Positions 20,109 to 30,068 of a DNA stretch of 64,000 nucleotides are shown here, piece by piece. Source of the DNA: Alphaproteobacteria bacterium (GTDB lineage Bacteria > Pseudomonadota > Alphaproteobacteria > UBA6615); contig SHVS01000003.1 of assembly GCA_009694135.1 (NCBI GenBank), positions 1 to 64,000 of the forward strand, written 5' to 3'. Positions within the stretch are counted from its first letter, which is position 1. The number at the start of each line of letters is the position of its first letter. The notes under the pieces were generated by a model. It was given only the letters and a program-made list of their open reading frames with translations. It was not told the DNA's origin and ran no database searches. Both the position numbers and the translations under genes were made by a program.

Positions 20109-20425
20109 GTCGGTTGCGACCGACTATGGCGATAAACGCGTGTGGAATAAGCGATGCGGACCCGGGGGCGGTACCCGGCGCCTCCACCAAATTCCCGCTC
20201 ACGGTGCAGCAGCCGCGGGCGGCTCGCATGGGGGCGAAATAGGCTCGACGCGCGTGTAAAGGCATGGCTTTCGCTCGGCATGGTTCCGCCGTTATCGGGC
20301 CAAGTCCACAAGTGCCAACGACAACAATCGTCTGGCTCTCGCTGCCTAAGTGATTAGGTAAGCGCGGTTGATCGGGGGGCCCCGGGCAACAGAATTGCCC
20401 CCCACCTTAAGCAGACGGAGCGGGG
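20109..20425 (+). ncRNA. ssrA: Circularly permuted two-piece tmRNA: acceptor piece (~20109-20189) then coding piece (~20230-20420); ends approximate
   Basis: Acceptor piece ...GGACCCGGGGGCGGTACCCGGCGCCTCCACCA ending CCA at 20189; coding piece starts GGGGGCGAAATAGGCTCGACG; 7-bp acceptor stem with G3-U; tag ORF 20314-20349 encodes ANDNNRLALAA-stop. Confidence 0.95.
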
Positions 20426-20432
20426 CCGCATA

Positions 20433-20915
20433 GTGAGCGACGACCGGCTGGACTACGAGACCTTTGTCGCCGAGGCCCTGCAAGGCGTCGTGCGCCGTGC
20501 GCTCACGCTGGTGACGCGCCGCGGCCTGCCGGGCCAGCATCACTTCTATATCACCTTCAACACCAACGCCCCCGGCATACGGCTGCCCAAGAGTCTGCGC
20601 GCCCAGTTCCCCGAGCAGATGACCATCGTGCTCCAGCACCAGTTCCACGACTTGAATGTCGATGAACAGGGCTTCGCCGTGTCGCTCAGCTTCAACGGCA
20701 AGCTGGAGCGGCTGGCGATCCCCTTCGCCGCCGTGGCCGCTTTTGTCGATCCGTCGGTCGAGTTCGGCTTGCCGATCCCATCCAAACTGGTGGCCGCAGC
20801 CAAATCCTCCGTGGACGCACCGACGGAAGCGATCGCGTCCCCGAGCCAGGCCGGTCCGGCCGAGGATGGCCCGGCGGCAGTGGTGCAGCTCGACAAGTTC
20901 CGCAAGAAAAAATAG
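20433..20915 (+). CDS. sspB: ClpXP adaptor SspB, alphaproteobacterial type
   Basis: HHFYITFNTNAPGIRLPKSLRAQFPEQMTIVLQHQFHDLNVDEQGFAVSLSFNGKLERLAIPFAAVAAFVDPSVEFGL. Confidence 0.93.
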   Translation: MSDDRLDYETFVAEALQGVVRRALTLVTRRGLPGQHHFYITFNTNAPGIRLPKSLRAQFPEQMTIVLQHQFHDLNVDEQGFAVSLSFNGKLERLAIPFAAVAAFVDPSVEFGLPIPSKLVAAAKSSVDAPTEAIASPSQAGPAEDGPAAVVQLDKFRKKK

Positions 20916-20916
20916 C

Positions 20917-21273
20917 ATGCCCGAAGCTGGACTGGTCGCCCATGTGCTCGAATTGCTCGAGCCCTTCGGCGTCCGGGCGCGCCGCATGTTTGGCGGCGTT
21001 GGCCTCTATCGCGGCGAGCTGATGTTCGCCCTGATCTGGCAAGACGCGCTCTATCTCAAGACCGACGACACGAACCGGCCGAGCCTGCTCGCGGCCGGCT
21101 CCGCGCCCTTCGTCTATGTGCAGCGCGGTAAGAAGGTGACCATGTCCTATTACCAAGCGCCGGAGGAAGCGCTGGATTCGGCCGAGGCACTGCGCCCTTG
21201 GGCCAAGGGCGCGCTCGCCGCCGCCCAGCGGGCACGACTAGGGAAAAAGCGCTCCGGCGCCCTTGCGCGGTAA
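20917..21273 (+). CDS. TfoX N-terminal domain-like protein
   Basis: LLEPFGVRARRMFGGVGLYRGELMFALIWQDALYLKTDD...FVYVQRGKKVTMSYYQAPEEALD. Confidence 0.85.
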   Translation: MPEAGLVAHVLELLEPFGVRARRMFGGVGLYRGELMFALIWQDALYLKTDDTNRPSLLAAGSAPFVYVQRGKKVTMSYYQAPEEALDSAEALRPWAKGALAAAQRARLGKKRSGALAR

Positions 21274-21324
21274 CTCGATACCGCTAATATGCGCATCCAG
21301 CATGGCCGGCGCACGGACCCCTTT

Positions 21325-22725
21325 ATGACCGCCCCCACCCGTATAGAGACCGATAGCTTCGGGCCTGTCGCCGTGCCCGCCGACCGTTATTGGGGGGCGC
21401 AGACGCAGCGCAGCCTGGAAAACTTCCCGATCGGCGACGAGCGCATGCCGCCAGCGTTGGTCCTTGCCTTTGCGGTGCAGAAAAAAGCCGCCGCCGAAGC
21501 CAATCGCGCGCTCGGCGAGCTTCAGCCGAAAATCGCCGATGCGATCGCCGCCGCCGCCGATGAGGTGATCGCCGGAAAATTCGACGATCACTTCCCGCTC
21601 AAGCTGTGGCAGACCGGCTCCGGCACCCAGACCAACATGAATCTCAACGAGGTGATCGCGAACCGCGCCAGCGAGATCTTGGGCGGGGCGCTCGGCAGCA
21701 AGGCGCCGGTGCATCCCAATGATCACGTCAATCTCGGCCAATCGTCGAATGATTCCTTTCCTACGGCGATGCATATCGCGGCCGCAACGCTGCTGGCGGA
21801 TGTGACCATTCCTGGCCTGACGCAGCTCAAGAACGCACTCGCCGCCAAAGCCACCGCCTTCGCCACGATCGTCAAGATCGGCCGCACGCATTTGCAGGAC
21901 GCGACGCCGATCACGCTCGGGCAGGAGTTTTCCGGCTATGCGACACAGATCGAGGCGGCCATCGCCGGCATCGCGCGCTCGCTGCCCGCCATGCATGAAT
22001 TGGCGCAGGGGGGAACGGCGGTCGGCACCGGGCTCAACGCCAAACAGGGTTTCGCCGAGGCTTTCGCCGCGCGTGTGGCGGCGCTGACCGGCAAGCCTTT
22101 CGTCACCATGCCGAATAAATTCGCTGGGCTGGCGGCGCATGACGCGCTGGTCGCCGCCTCGGGCGCGCTCAATGTCGCCGCCGTAGCGGCGATGAAGATC
22201 GCCAATGACATTCGCCTGCTCGGCTCCGGTCCGCGCAGCGGCTTGGGTGAGTTGTTGCTGCCGGAAAACGAGCCCGGCTCCTCGATCATGCCCGGCAAGA
22301 TCAATCCGACCCAGGCCGAGGCGCTGACCATGGTCGCGGCGCAAGTAATCGGCAATCACGTGACCGTCACCGTCGGCGGCATGAGCGGGCATCTCGAACT
22401 CAACGTGTTCAAGCCGGTGATCATCAACGCCGTGCTGCAAGCGGGCCGCTTGCTCGGCGACGCGGCGGCGAGTTTCGCCCTGCGTTGCGTGGACGGCATC
22501 GCGCCCAATCAAAAGCGGATCGACGAGCTGATGCGCCAGTCGCTCATGCTGGTGACGGCGCTCAACCGGCACATCGGCTATGACCAGGCGGCCAAGATCG
22601 CCAAAAAGGCGCATGCCGACGGCACATCCCTGCGCGCGGCAGCGCTGGCGCTCGGCCTGGTCACGGCGCAGCAATTCGACGACTGGGTGCGGCCCGAGCA
22701 GATGCTGGGCCCGACCCGGACTTAA
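21325..22725 (+). CDS. fumC: Class II fumarate hydratase
   Basis: [59 protein letters not shown]. Confidence 0.97.
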   Translation: MTAPTRIETDSFGPVAVPADRYWGAQTQRSLENFPIGDERMPPALVLAFAVQKKAAAEANRALGELQPKIADAIAAAADEVIAGKFDDHFPLKLWQTGSGTQTNMNLNEVIANRASEILGGALGSKAPVHPNDHVNLGQSSNDSFPTAMHIAAATLLADVTIPGLTQLKNALAAKATAFATIVKIGRTHLQDATPITLGQEFSGYATQIEAAIAGIARSLPAMHELAQGGTAVGTGLNAKQGFAEAFAARVAALTGKPFVTMPNKFAGLAAHDALVAASGALNVAAVAAMKIANDIRLLGSGPRSGLGELLLPENEPGSSIMPGKINPTQAEALTMVAAQVIGNHVTVTVGGMSGHLELNVFKPVIINAVLQAGRLLGDAAASFALRCVDGIAPNQKRIDELMRQSLMLVTALNRHIGYDQAAKIAKKAHADGTSLRAAALALGLVTAQQFDDWVRPEQMLGPTRT

Positions 22726-22731
22726 CCCCAG

Positions 22732-22983
22732 ATGGAGACGATAAAAATGAAGCTGATCAGCAAGAAGCGTTCGGTCGTGGTCGCCGGACATCGCACCAGC
22801 GTTTCGCTCGAGCCGGTATTCTGGAGCGAACTCCGCAGCATGGCGGCGGCGCGGCGCATTTCGGTCAATGACATGGTGACGCGCATCGACCGCCAGCGCA
22901 ACGGCAGCCTGTCGAGCGCGATCCGCGTCTATGTGCTGCAGCACATGCGCGGGCTGCAGAAGGACGCGTCGGCCGCCGCATAA
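22732..22983 (+). CDS. Ribbon-helix-helix domain protein
   Basis: RTSVSLEPVFWSELRSMAAARRISVNDMVTRIDRQRNGSLSSAIRVYVLQHMR. Confidence 0.85.
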   Translation: METIKMKLISKKRSVVVAGHRTSVSLEPVFWSELRSMAAARRISVNDMVTRIDRQRNGSLSSAIRVYVLQHMRGLQKDASAAA

Positions 22984-22986
22984 AGC

Positions 22987-25900
22987 CTACGGCCGCAATA
23001 GATTATCGAGCATATTGCGGAATGAATCGACCGGCGGCGTTGCCGGCGGCGGGGTGGGTGTTATCTGCGCTGGCGCCGCCGGCAACGGCGGTGACGTTGG
23101 GCGCAGGGGCGGCCGCGGGCTCACCGCGGCGGGTGGAGTCTGGGTCGGCGGCGTCGGATTGCGCGGCGCAACCGCAGGCGCGGCCGTCGGCGGCGTCGGC
23201 GCTTTTGGAGCCGCCGCTGGCTGCGGGACAGTCGGCGCCGGCGGAGTCAGCCTGGGCGGCGTCGCTTGGGCTGCCGGTGGCGTGGGCGCCGGAGTGGGCC
23301 CAGGCGTTGCGGTCGCCGGGCGCAAGGTAGCGAAATACTTGTTCAACTCGTCCAGATTGGCGACGGCGGTCGTGGGCGCATCGAGCTTCCCGCTTTGGCG
23401 CAGCGTCACGCCGGGAAAGCCGGTGACATCGGAAAGCCGCGCCACGGCGCGCAAATCTTGCGTCCAGCGTCCGAGGTCGATGACTCCGCCCACGGTGATG
23501 TCGCCGCAATCGGCCCCAAGCGACTGGTCGCCGAGCCGCGCGACGCCATTGGCGAGGGTAAAGTCGAGCGCGGCGTCCTTGAGCTTCGTTCCGCCTTGGC
23601 TCGCCTGCGTCAGCAGCGCTTGCGCCGAGTCGGCGGCCTGTGCGGAGCTTATCCCCTGCGCCAGACCGCAGAGATCGAACTGGTCGAGCGTCACGTCGGT
23701 GAAGACGATGCGCGCATCGCCCGACAGTCCGCTCGCAAGCGCGGTCGCTGTTCCGCCTTCCGCCTGCGCCGTAATCTTCGCCGACCAGCGCCCGCTCGCC
23801 AGCGCAGCATCCACCGGATAGACGAGCGTCAGCAAGCCGCCGAGCAGGCCCTCGCCGGCCCCGGCGCGCGCCGCGTCGGCCAGCGCCGGCGCATCGGCGC
23901 CATCGAGCGCAAACTCGACCGCGAGACGCGGCGCTTTCGCCTGGTCGAGCCGCGCGGCGAGTTTCAGCGTTCCGGAATAGGCGTGCCCGTTCAGCTCTTC
24001 GAGCGCTAGGGCGCGATCGCCGAGCGTCACGATCGCGCGCGGCTCATCGATGCTGTATGGGCCGAAACGCACCACCGGGGCAGCCAAAGTCACGCGCGCG
24101 TCGAAACGCGGCAGGCCCAGCAAATCGATCGGCGCGCTGGTCCAATGGCCGCCATCGCCCGTCTCCGCGCGCGGCGCGTTCTGGAAAACAGCGGCGAGAA
24201 GCAGCAAATGCTCAAGCTCCGTCTCGCCGAGTTTCAATCCGGCGACCAGGCGCGGGCGCGCACCGTCCGAAGTCCATTCCGCATCGCCGGCGAGCTTGAT
24301 CGGGCCAAGCTCCCCTTCGATGCCGTTGAGCGTGATCCCTTCGGGTGCGGTCAACAGCCGCCCGGTAAGCCGCACGGCCCCGTCCAGGCCGGTGGTGCCG
24401 CGGCCGGGAGTGAATGCGCCGGCGAGCGCCGCCAAATCCGGATGGCTCACCGCCACCGTGAAGGATCCGGCCGGGGCCGCGCCGCCAAGCCCATCGAAAC
24501 CGCCCTTGATGTCGATCGAACCCGGACCGATGTCGAACGCGGCCTGTATGAGGCTGCGCCGCGCCCCGCCGCTGACCGTCAGATCGAGCCCGACCACGCC
24601 CAATTCGCCCTGGCCGGGAAAGCCGAGCAGCGCCGCCAGCCGCGCATAACTCGGGTGGCGACCGGCGACATGCGACTCGTAGTTCAGCTGACGATCGAGC
24701 CCAGTCGCCGTCCCCTTCACCTGTAGTCTGCCGCCATCGGTATCGAGATCGCCGTCGATCACGAGCCGCTGCCAGCCGCCTTTGGCGCGCAGGCTGATGC
24801 TCGTGTCCCTGAGGCCCGCGGGCAGATCAATGCCGGCCAGCTTGAATAGCGCCGCCGGATCGGGCGCGTGACCCAAGAGCTGCACTTCGATCGCCGGGGT
24901 GGCCGCAACGCCCGTCAGCCGGCCGAACAGATGCAGGTCGCCGCCGGCGATCTGATCGATGCCGGCTTCGCGCACTTCAAGGGTGCCGCCTTGCAGAGTA
25001 CCGTCGAATTTCACGCCGGATGCGGATGCGCCGCGATAGGTCATGGCGCCCACGACCAATTGCAGATTGGCATCCAGAGTGTTGAGTTCCTTGAGTGCGT
25101 CCGGCGTCGGAAATCCTAGCGTCGCATCGGGCGTCAGATAGGCGTCGAGGTCGAGCCGGTCGATGGTGAGTCCGATCCCGAGCGCCAGTCGCCGGCGAAG
25201 TTCAATCGCCACGCCGCCACGCACGCGCGATACATCCAGCCGCAGATCGAGATTGGCGAGCGTCACCGCCGCCGCAGCTTCGGCCCAGGGCAGGCGCAGC
25301 GAGAGCGCCGATTGCGCATCGAGCCGCCGCAACCGGGAGAGCGGCACGGCGCGCAGATCGACGCCGGCCCATTCCAGCAAGCCGCGCAGATTGTCGGAAT
25401 TGGCTTCGACCTGGCCGTCGAATATCGGCATTCCCGAGCGCGCGGCCAGCGCCCCGGTCACGGTCAAGTCGGTGCCGCCAGGCAGCAGCAGCCGCCCTTG
25501 GCTCAGGTTGACACGATCCTTCTCGACCGCGCCGGTAAAGCGCGCCTGGCGGATCACGCCGCCGCGATAAACCAGCGCATCGGCCTTGAGCTCGAAGGCT
25601 CCGGGCAAGAACTCCGGAACGGCAAAGGCCGCTTGCGCGGCAGGCGCCGATGGCCGGCGACGGCGCTCGGCTATCGCCGCGGAGCGCGCCAGCATGGCGT
25701 CCAGATCGATGCGCCCGAACGAGAGGGCAAACTGTCCGCGCCCGCCGGTATCCAGCGGCACTTCGAGCGCGCCGGTGGCCGAAAGATCCGCCCAGCGCAG
25801 CCGCGCGTCGCTGAACGCAAGTCCGCGATCGGTCGCACTAATCGTCGCCTCGAGCTGCGCCTCGCCGGTCAGAAACCCCGTGTCAGCGACTTTGGTGAGC

Positions 25901-26676
25901 ATCGCGACCGAAGCGCCCAGATCGGGCGTCGCAGCCTTGATGCTGCCGCTGAGGCGATTGACCGCCGGGGCGCCGAACAGGCTGGCATTGACCTCGACCC
26001 GGCCCATGCCGCCGCGCAACGTAAGCGTCAGCCCGAGCGGAACGGATCGCCCGCTGCCGATTTCCCCTAGCGAGAGTTCAAAATCGATCGGCACGTCCTG
26101 CGCCACCATGCGCCCGCGCGCGCGATAGGGACCGGCGATCGAGCGCGCCGAGATGGTCGCATCGATGCCCGAGAACCGGTCGACGTGTCCCGTGGCGGCA
26201 TCCATGAACGCGACCGCGCCATTGCGCACGGTCACTTCGTCGAACTGGACCGCGACCGGCAAGCGATCCTCCGCCGCCGCCGGCGCGGCCAAGCCCTGCC
26301 CGATGGTTTGCAATAGGCTGCCGCTGCGCTCGATCACCAATTCCGGCTCTTCGAGCCGCAGCGAACGCACTTGCAGCCGCCCGCGCAGCAGCGGACCGAA
26401 CGCCACCTCGGCAGCGATCGAGCGCATGCGCAACAGATCGGGCGCCTTGCCCCCGGCCGGGTTGGCGATACGCACGCCCTGCGCCGCCAAGGACGGAGTC
26501 GGGATCAGCCGCAGGCGCAGATCGCCTTCGATGACGAAGTCGCGCCCAGTCGAGGCCTTGAGCTGGCTGGATAGCTCGCCGCGGAAGCCGTTCCAGTCGA
26601 CCAGGCTCGGTCCGACCAGGATGACGGCCAGCGCGACCGCGAGGATTCCTGCTGCGGCGAAAATTACTCTGCGCAC
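22987..26676 (-). CDS. AsmA family protein (1229 aa) with Pro/Ala-rich C-terminus
   Basis: N-terminal TM then VDWNGFRGELSSQLKASTGRDFVIEGDLRLRLIPTPSLAAQGVRIANPAGG, typical AsmA. Confidence 0.9.
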   Translation of the reverse strand: MRRVIFAAAGILAVALAVILVGPSLVDWNGFRGELSSQLKASTGRDFVIEGDLRLRLIPTPSLAAQGVRIANPAGGKAPDLLRMRSIAAEVAFGPLLRGRLQVRSLRLEEPELVIERSGSLLQTIGQGLAAPAAAEDRLPVAVQFDEVTVRNGAVAFMDAATGHVDRFSGIDATISARSIAGPYRARGRMVAQDVPIDFELSLGEIGSGRSVPLGLTLTLRGGMGRVEVNASLFGAPAVNRLSGSIKAATPDLGASVAMLTKVADTGFLTGEAQLEATISATDRGLAFSDARLRWADLSATGALEVPLDTGGRGQFALSFGRIDLDAMLARSAAIAERRRRPSAPAAQAAFAVPEFLPGAFELKADALVYRGGVIRQARFTGAVEKDRVNLSQGRLLLPGGTDLTVTGALAARSGMPIFDGQVEANSDNLRGLLEWAGVDLRAVPLSRLRRLDAQSALSLRLPWAEAAAAVTLANLDLRLDVSRVRGGVAIELRRRLALGIGLTIDRLDLDAYLTPDATLGFPTPDALKELNTLDANLQLVVGAMTYRGASASGVKFDGTLQGGTLEVREAGIDQIAGGDLHLFGRLTGVAATPAIEVQLLGHAPDPAALFKLAGIDLPAGLRDTSISLRAKGGWQRLVIDGDLDTDGGRLQVKGTATGLDRQLNYESHVAGRHPSYARLAALLGFPGQGELGVVGLDLTVSGGARRSLIQAAFDIGPGSIDIKGGFDGLGGAAPAGSFTVAVSHPDLAALAGAFTPGRGTTGLDGAVRLTGRLLTAPEGITLNGIEGELGPIKLAGDAEWTSDGARPRLVAGLKLGETELEHLLLLAAVFQNAPRAETGDGGHWTSAPIDLLGLPRFDARVTLAAPVVRFGPYSIDEPRAIVTLGDRALALEELNGHAYSGTLKLAARLDQAKAPRLAVEFALDGADAPALADAARAGAGEGLLGGLLTLVYPVDAALASGRWSAKITAQAEGGTATALASGLSGDARIVFTDVTLDQFDLCGLAQGISSAQAADSAQALLTQASQGGTKLKDAALDFTLANGVARLGDQSLGADCGDITVGGVIDLGRWTQDLRAVARLSDVTGFPGVTLRQSGKLDAPTTAVANLDELNKYFATLRPATATPGPTPAPTPPAAQATPPRLTPPAPTVPQPAAAPKAPTPPTAAPAVAPRNPTPPTQTPPAAVSPRPPLRPTSPPLPAAPAQITPTPPPATPPVDSFRNMLDNLLRP

Positions 26677-26873
26677 TCAGCTACGCTCCCGTGGGACTTC
26701 CGGCAGGGTGTAGCAACTTTGTCTTGCGCCTCTCGCCCGCGACCCGGTCTAAGGCATAGCGGCGGCGGGAAGGGAAGGCAAGAACCGGCGCACGGCGAAT
26801 CGGCGGAAGCCCGTGCCGGATCATGCTACAAGTCTGCCGGTTTGCAGAGTGTGTACCACGGATGCGGCAGGAC

Positions 26874-29800
26874 ATGACGCACGCTTTCGTCTTCACTGAC
26901 CAGCCGAGCCCGCGCGACGCGCGCCGGAGCGCGCTCACAGACGCCGCCGCCGCGAGCGAAAGCGCGCGTATCGCCACCCTCTTGGCCGAGGCGCGCCTGC
27001 CCGAAGCGGCCACTCGGCGGGTGTATGGCCTGGCGGCCTCTCTGGTCGAAGAGATGCGCCGGCGCAGCCATGCCAGCGGCGGCATCGACGCCTTCCTGCA
27101 TGAATACGAACTCTCCAGCCCGGAAGGCGTCGTGCTCATGTGCCTCGCCGAGGCGCTGCTGCGCGTTCCCGACGCCGCCACGGTCGATCTCCTGATCCGC
27201 GATAAGCTTGGCGGCGCCGACTGGGAGCGGCACGTCGGCCGCTCGGACTCGCTGTTCGTGAATGCCTCGACCTGGGCCCTGCTCCTCTCCGCGCGCGTCG
27301 TGTCGAATCAAGTCGGCGCCGACTGGTCGGGCACGCTCGCCCGGCTGTTCGCCCGCACTGGCGAACCGGTGATCCGCCAAGCCGTCACCCAGGCAATGAA
27401 GATCCTGGGCCGCGCCTTCGTCATGGGGCGAACGATCGGGGAGGCGCTCGCGCGCGCCAAGGACGCGGAGTCGCGCGGCTATCGCCACTCCTTCGACATG
27501 CTCGGCGAGGCGGCGCGCACGCGCACCGATGCGGAGCGCTATTTCGACGCCTATGCCGAGGCGATCCGCGCCATCGGCCGTGCATCCGCTGGGCGCGGGC
27601 CGGAAGTCGGGCCGGGGGTTTCGATCAAGCTCTCGGCCCTCTCGCCGCGCTTCGAGCTAGCCCAGCACCACCGCCTCGCGCATGAGATCCTGCCACGCCT
27701 GATCGCGCTGGCGGAACTCGCCGCCGCAGAGGACATCGGACTCACCGTGGACGCCGAGGAAGCGGAGCGGCTGGAACCGTCGCTCGATGTCATCGCCGCC
27801 GCCGCCGCCGCGCCGTCGCTGGCCGGATGGGACGGGTTCGGCCTCGCCGTCCAGGCCTATCAGAAACGCGCGCCAGCGGTGATCGACTGGGCGGCGGAAT
27901 TGGCGCGCGGCGCCCGCCGCCGGCTCGGCCTCCGGCTGGTCAAAGGCGCCTACTGGGACAGCGAGATCAAGCGCGCGCAGGCGCACGGGCTCGATGCCTA
28001 TCCGGTGTTCACGCGCAAGGCATCGACCGACGTGTCCTATTTGGCTTGCGCCGCCCGCATGTTCGCGGCCGGGAGCGCGCTGCGCCCGGCTTTCGCCACC
28101 CACAACCCGGCAACGCTCGCCTGGATCCTGGAAGCGGCCGGGCCGCGGCGGGACTTTGAGTTCCAGCGCCTACAAGGCATGGGCGAGGCGCTCTACGACC
28201 AGCTCGTGCCCGAGCGCATCGCCTGCCGCATCTATGCCCCGGTCGGCGGCCACGAAGACCTGCTCGCCTATCTTGTGCGGCGGCTGCTGGAAAACGGCGC
28301 CAATACCAGCTTCGTCAACCGCGTCGCCGATGCCACAATGCCGGTCGAGCGTGTCGTGGCCGACCCGGTCGCGCGCATCGCGGCGCTCGATCACAAGCCG
28401 CATCCCTTGATTCCGCTGCCGCGCGACCTTTATGGCGCGGAGCGCCCGAACGCGCGCGGGATCGATCTGTCCGATCCGGCGACGCTGGCCGCGCTCAAGT
28501 TGGGGCTGGAGGCCGTGACCGGCGAATGGGTCGCCGCGCCCCTGATCGGCGGCGACGCAATCGCGGGGAGCGCGCGCGTGGCGCTCGACCCGACCGATCG
28601 CCGCGGCCAGATCGGCACGGTGGTCGAGGCGACGGGCGCGGATCTTGCCCGCGCGCTCGATGTCGCAGCGGCCGCTCAGCCCGATTGGGACCAGCTCGGC
28701 CCGCGGGAACGTGCGCATGTTCTGGAGCGCGCCGCCGACGGGTTCGAGGCCGCCGGCCCGGAGTTGATGGCGCGCATCATCCGCGAAGGCGGCCGCACGA
28801 TCCCGGACGCATTGGCGGAGGTGCGCGAGGCGGTGGATTACCTGCGCTATTACGCGTCGCGGGCGCGCAGCGACGGCGGGCCGATCTCCCTGCCCGGCCC
28901 GACCGGCGAGCGGAACGAGCTTCGGCTGCAGGGGCGCGGCGTGTTCGCCTGCATCAGCCCGTGGAACTTCCCGCTCGCGATCTTCACCGGCCAGGTGGCG
29001 GCCGCGCTCGCCGCCGGCAATACGGTGCTCGCCAAGCCGGCGGCGCAGACCCCGCTCACCGCCGCGCGCGCCATCCGCCTACTGCATGACGCCGGAGTTC
29101 CGCCCGAGGCGCTAGCGTTCCTGCCCGGGCGCGGCGCGGTCCTAGGGCCGGCGCTGGCGGGCGACGCGCGCGTGGCCGGCATCGCGCTCACCGGCGCGAC
29201 CGCCACGGCGCTTTCGATCAACCGCGCACTCGCCGCCCGCATGGGGCCGATCCCGGTCTTGATCGCCGAAACCGGGGGCAAAATGCGATGATCGCGGATT
29301 CAACTGCGCTACCGGAGCAAGTCGTGCGCGACGCGGTGCTCTCCGCCTTCAATTCCGCCGGCCAGCGTTGCTCGGCGTTGCGCGTGCTGTTCCTGCAAAG
29401 CGACATCGCCGACAAGGTCGAGGCGATGCTAATCGGCGCGATGGAGGAGTTGGTCCTCGGCGATCCTGGGCTGATCGCGACCGACATCGGGCCGGTGATC
29501 GACGAAACCGCGCGGGCGACGCTCGAAGCGCATGCCGCGCGCATGCAAAGCGAAGCCCGGCTGCTGGGACAAACACCGATGCCGCAGGGATTGGATCACG
29601 GGGTGTTCTTCGCCCCGCGCACCTTCGCGATCGATGGCATCGCGCGGCTCACCGAGGAGGTGTTCGGCCCGATCCTGCATGTGGTGCGCTATTCCGCCGA
29701 CCGGCTGGATGCCGTGGTCGATGCAATCAACGCCACCGGCTTCTGGCTGACGCTTGGCGTGCATAGCCGCGTCACTACGACGGTCGAGCGGGTGCGGGCA

Positions 29801-30007
29801 CGGGCACGGGTTGGGAATCTATACGTTAACCGCTCCCAGATCGGCGCGGTTGTCGGCGCGCTGCCCTTCGGCGGCGAGGGTCTCAGCGGCACCGGGCCGA
29901 AGGCCGGCGGCCCGCATTATTTGGCCCGCTTCGCCGTCGAGCGCGTGGCCTCGACCGACACCACCGCCGCCGGCGGCAATGCCAGCCTGTTGGCGCTGGA
30001 GGAGTGA
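26874..30007 (+). pseudogene. putA: Bifunctional proline dehydrogenase / L-glutamate gamma-semialdehyde dehydrogenase PutA, split by a -1 frameshift at ~29280
   Basis: ORF 26823-29291 ends ...PVLIAETGGKMR*; ORF 29288-30007 continues MIADSTALPEQVVRDAVLSAFNSAGQRCSALRVLFLQ; conserved ETGG-x-NAMI spans the break. Confidence 0.92.
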
Positions 30008-30016
30008 GAAAACGCA

Positions 30017-30044
30017 ACGGCCCCGCCGGTAAGGGCGGGGCCGT
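30017..30044. terminator. Hairpin between convergent putA and the methyltransferase/ATP-grasp gene
   Basis: acggccccgcc / ggcggggccgt, 11-bp stem. Confidence 0.75.
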
Positions 30045-30068
30045 CCGGTAACAATCAGCAGATCGCGC

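Noticed and set aside
20154-20357. 67-aa ORF in the thyX-sspB gap
   Set aside because: Lies within the tmRNA acceptor and coding pieces.
23030-23330. Repetitive Gly/Ala-rich plus-strand ORF (22931-23821)
   Set aside because: Antisense to the Pro/Ala-rich C-terminus of the AsmA-family protein; low-complexity artefact.
29255-29310. Programmed -1 frameshift in putA
   Set aside because: No canonical X_XXY_YYZ slippery heptamer and no precedent known to me for PutA; a single-A deletion or consensus error is simpler.
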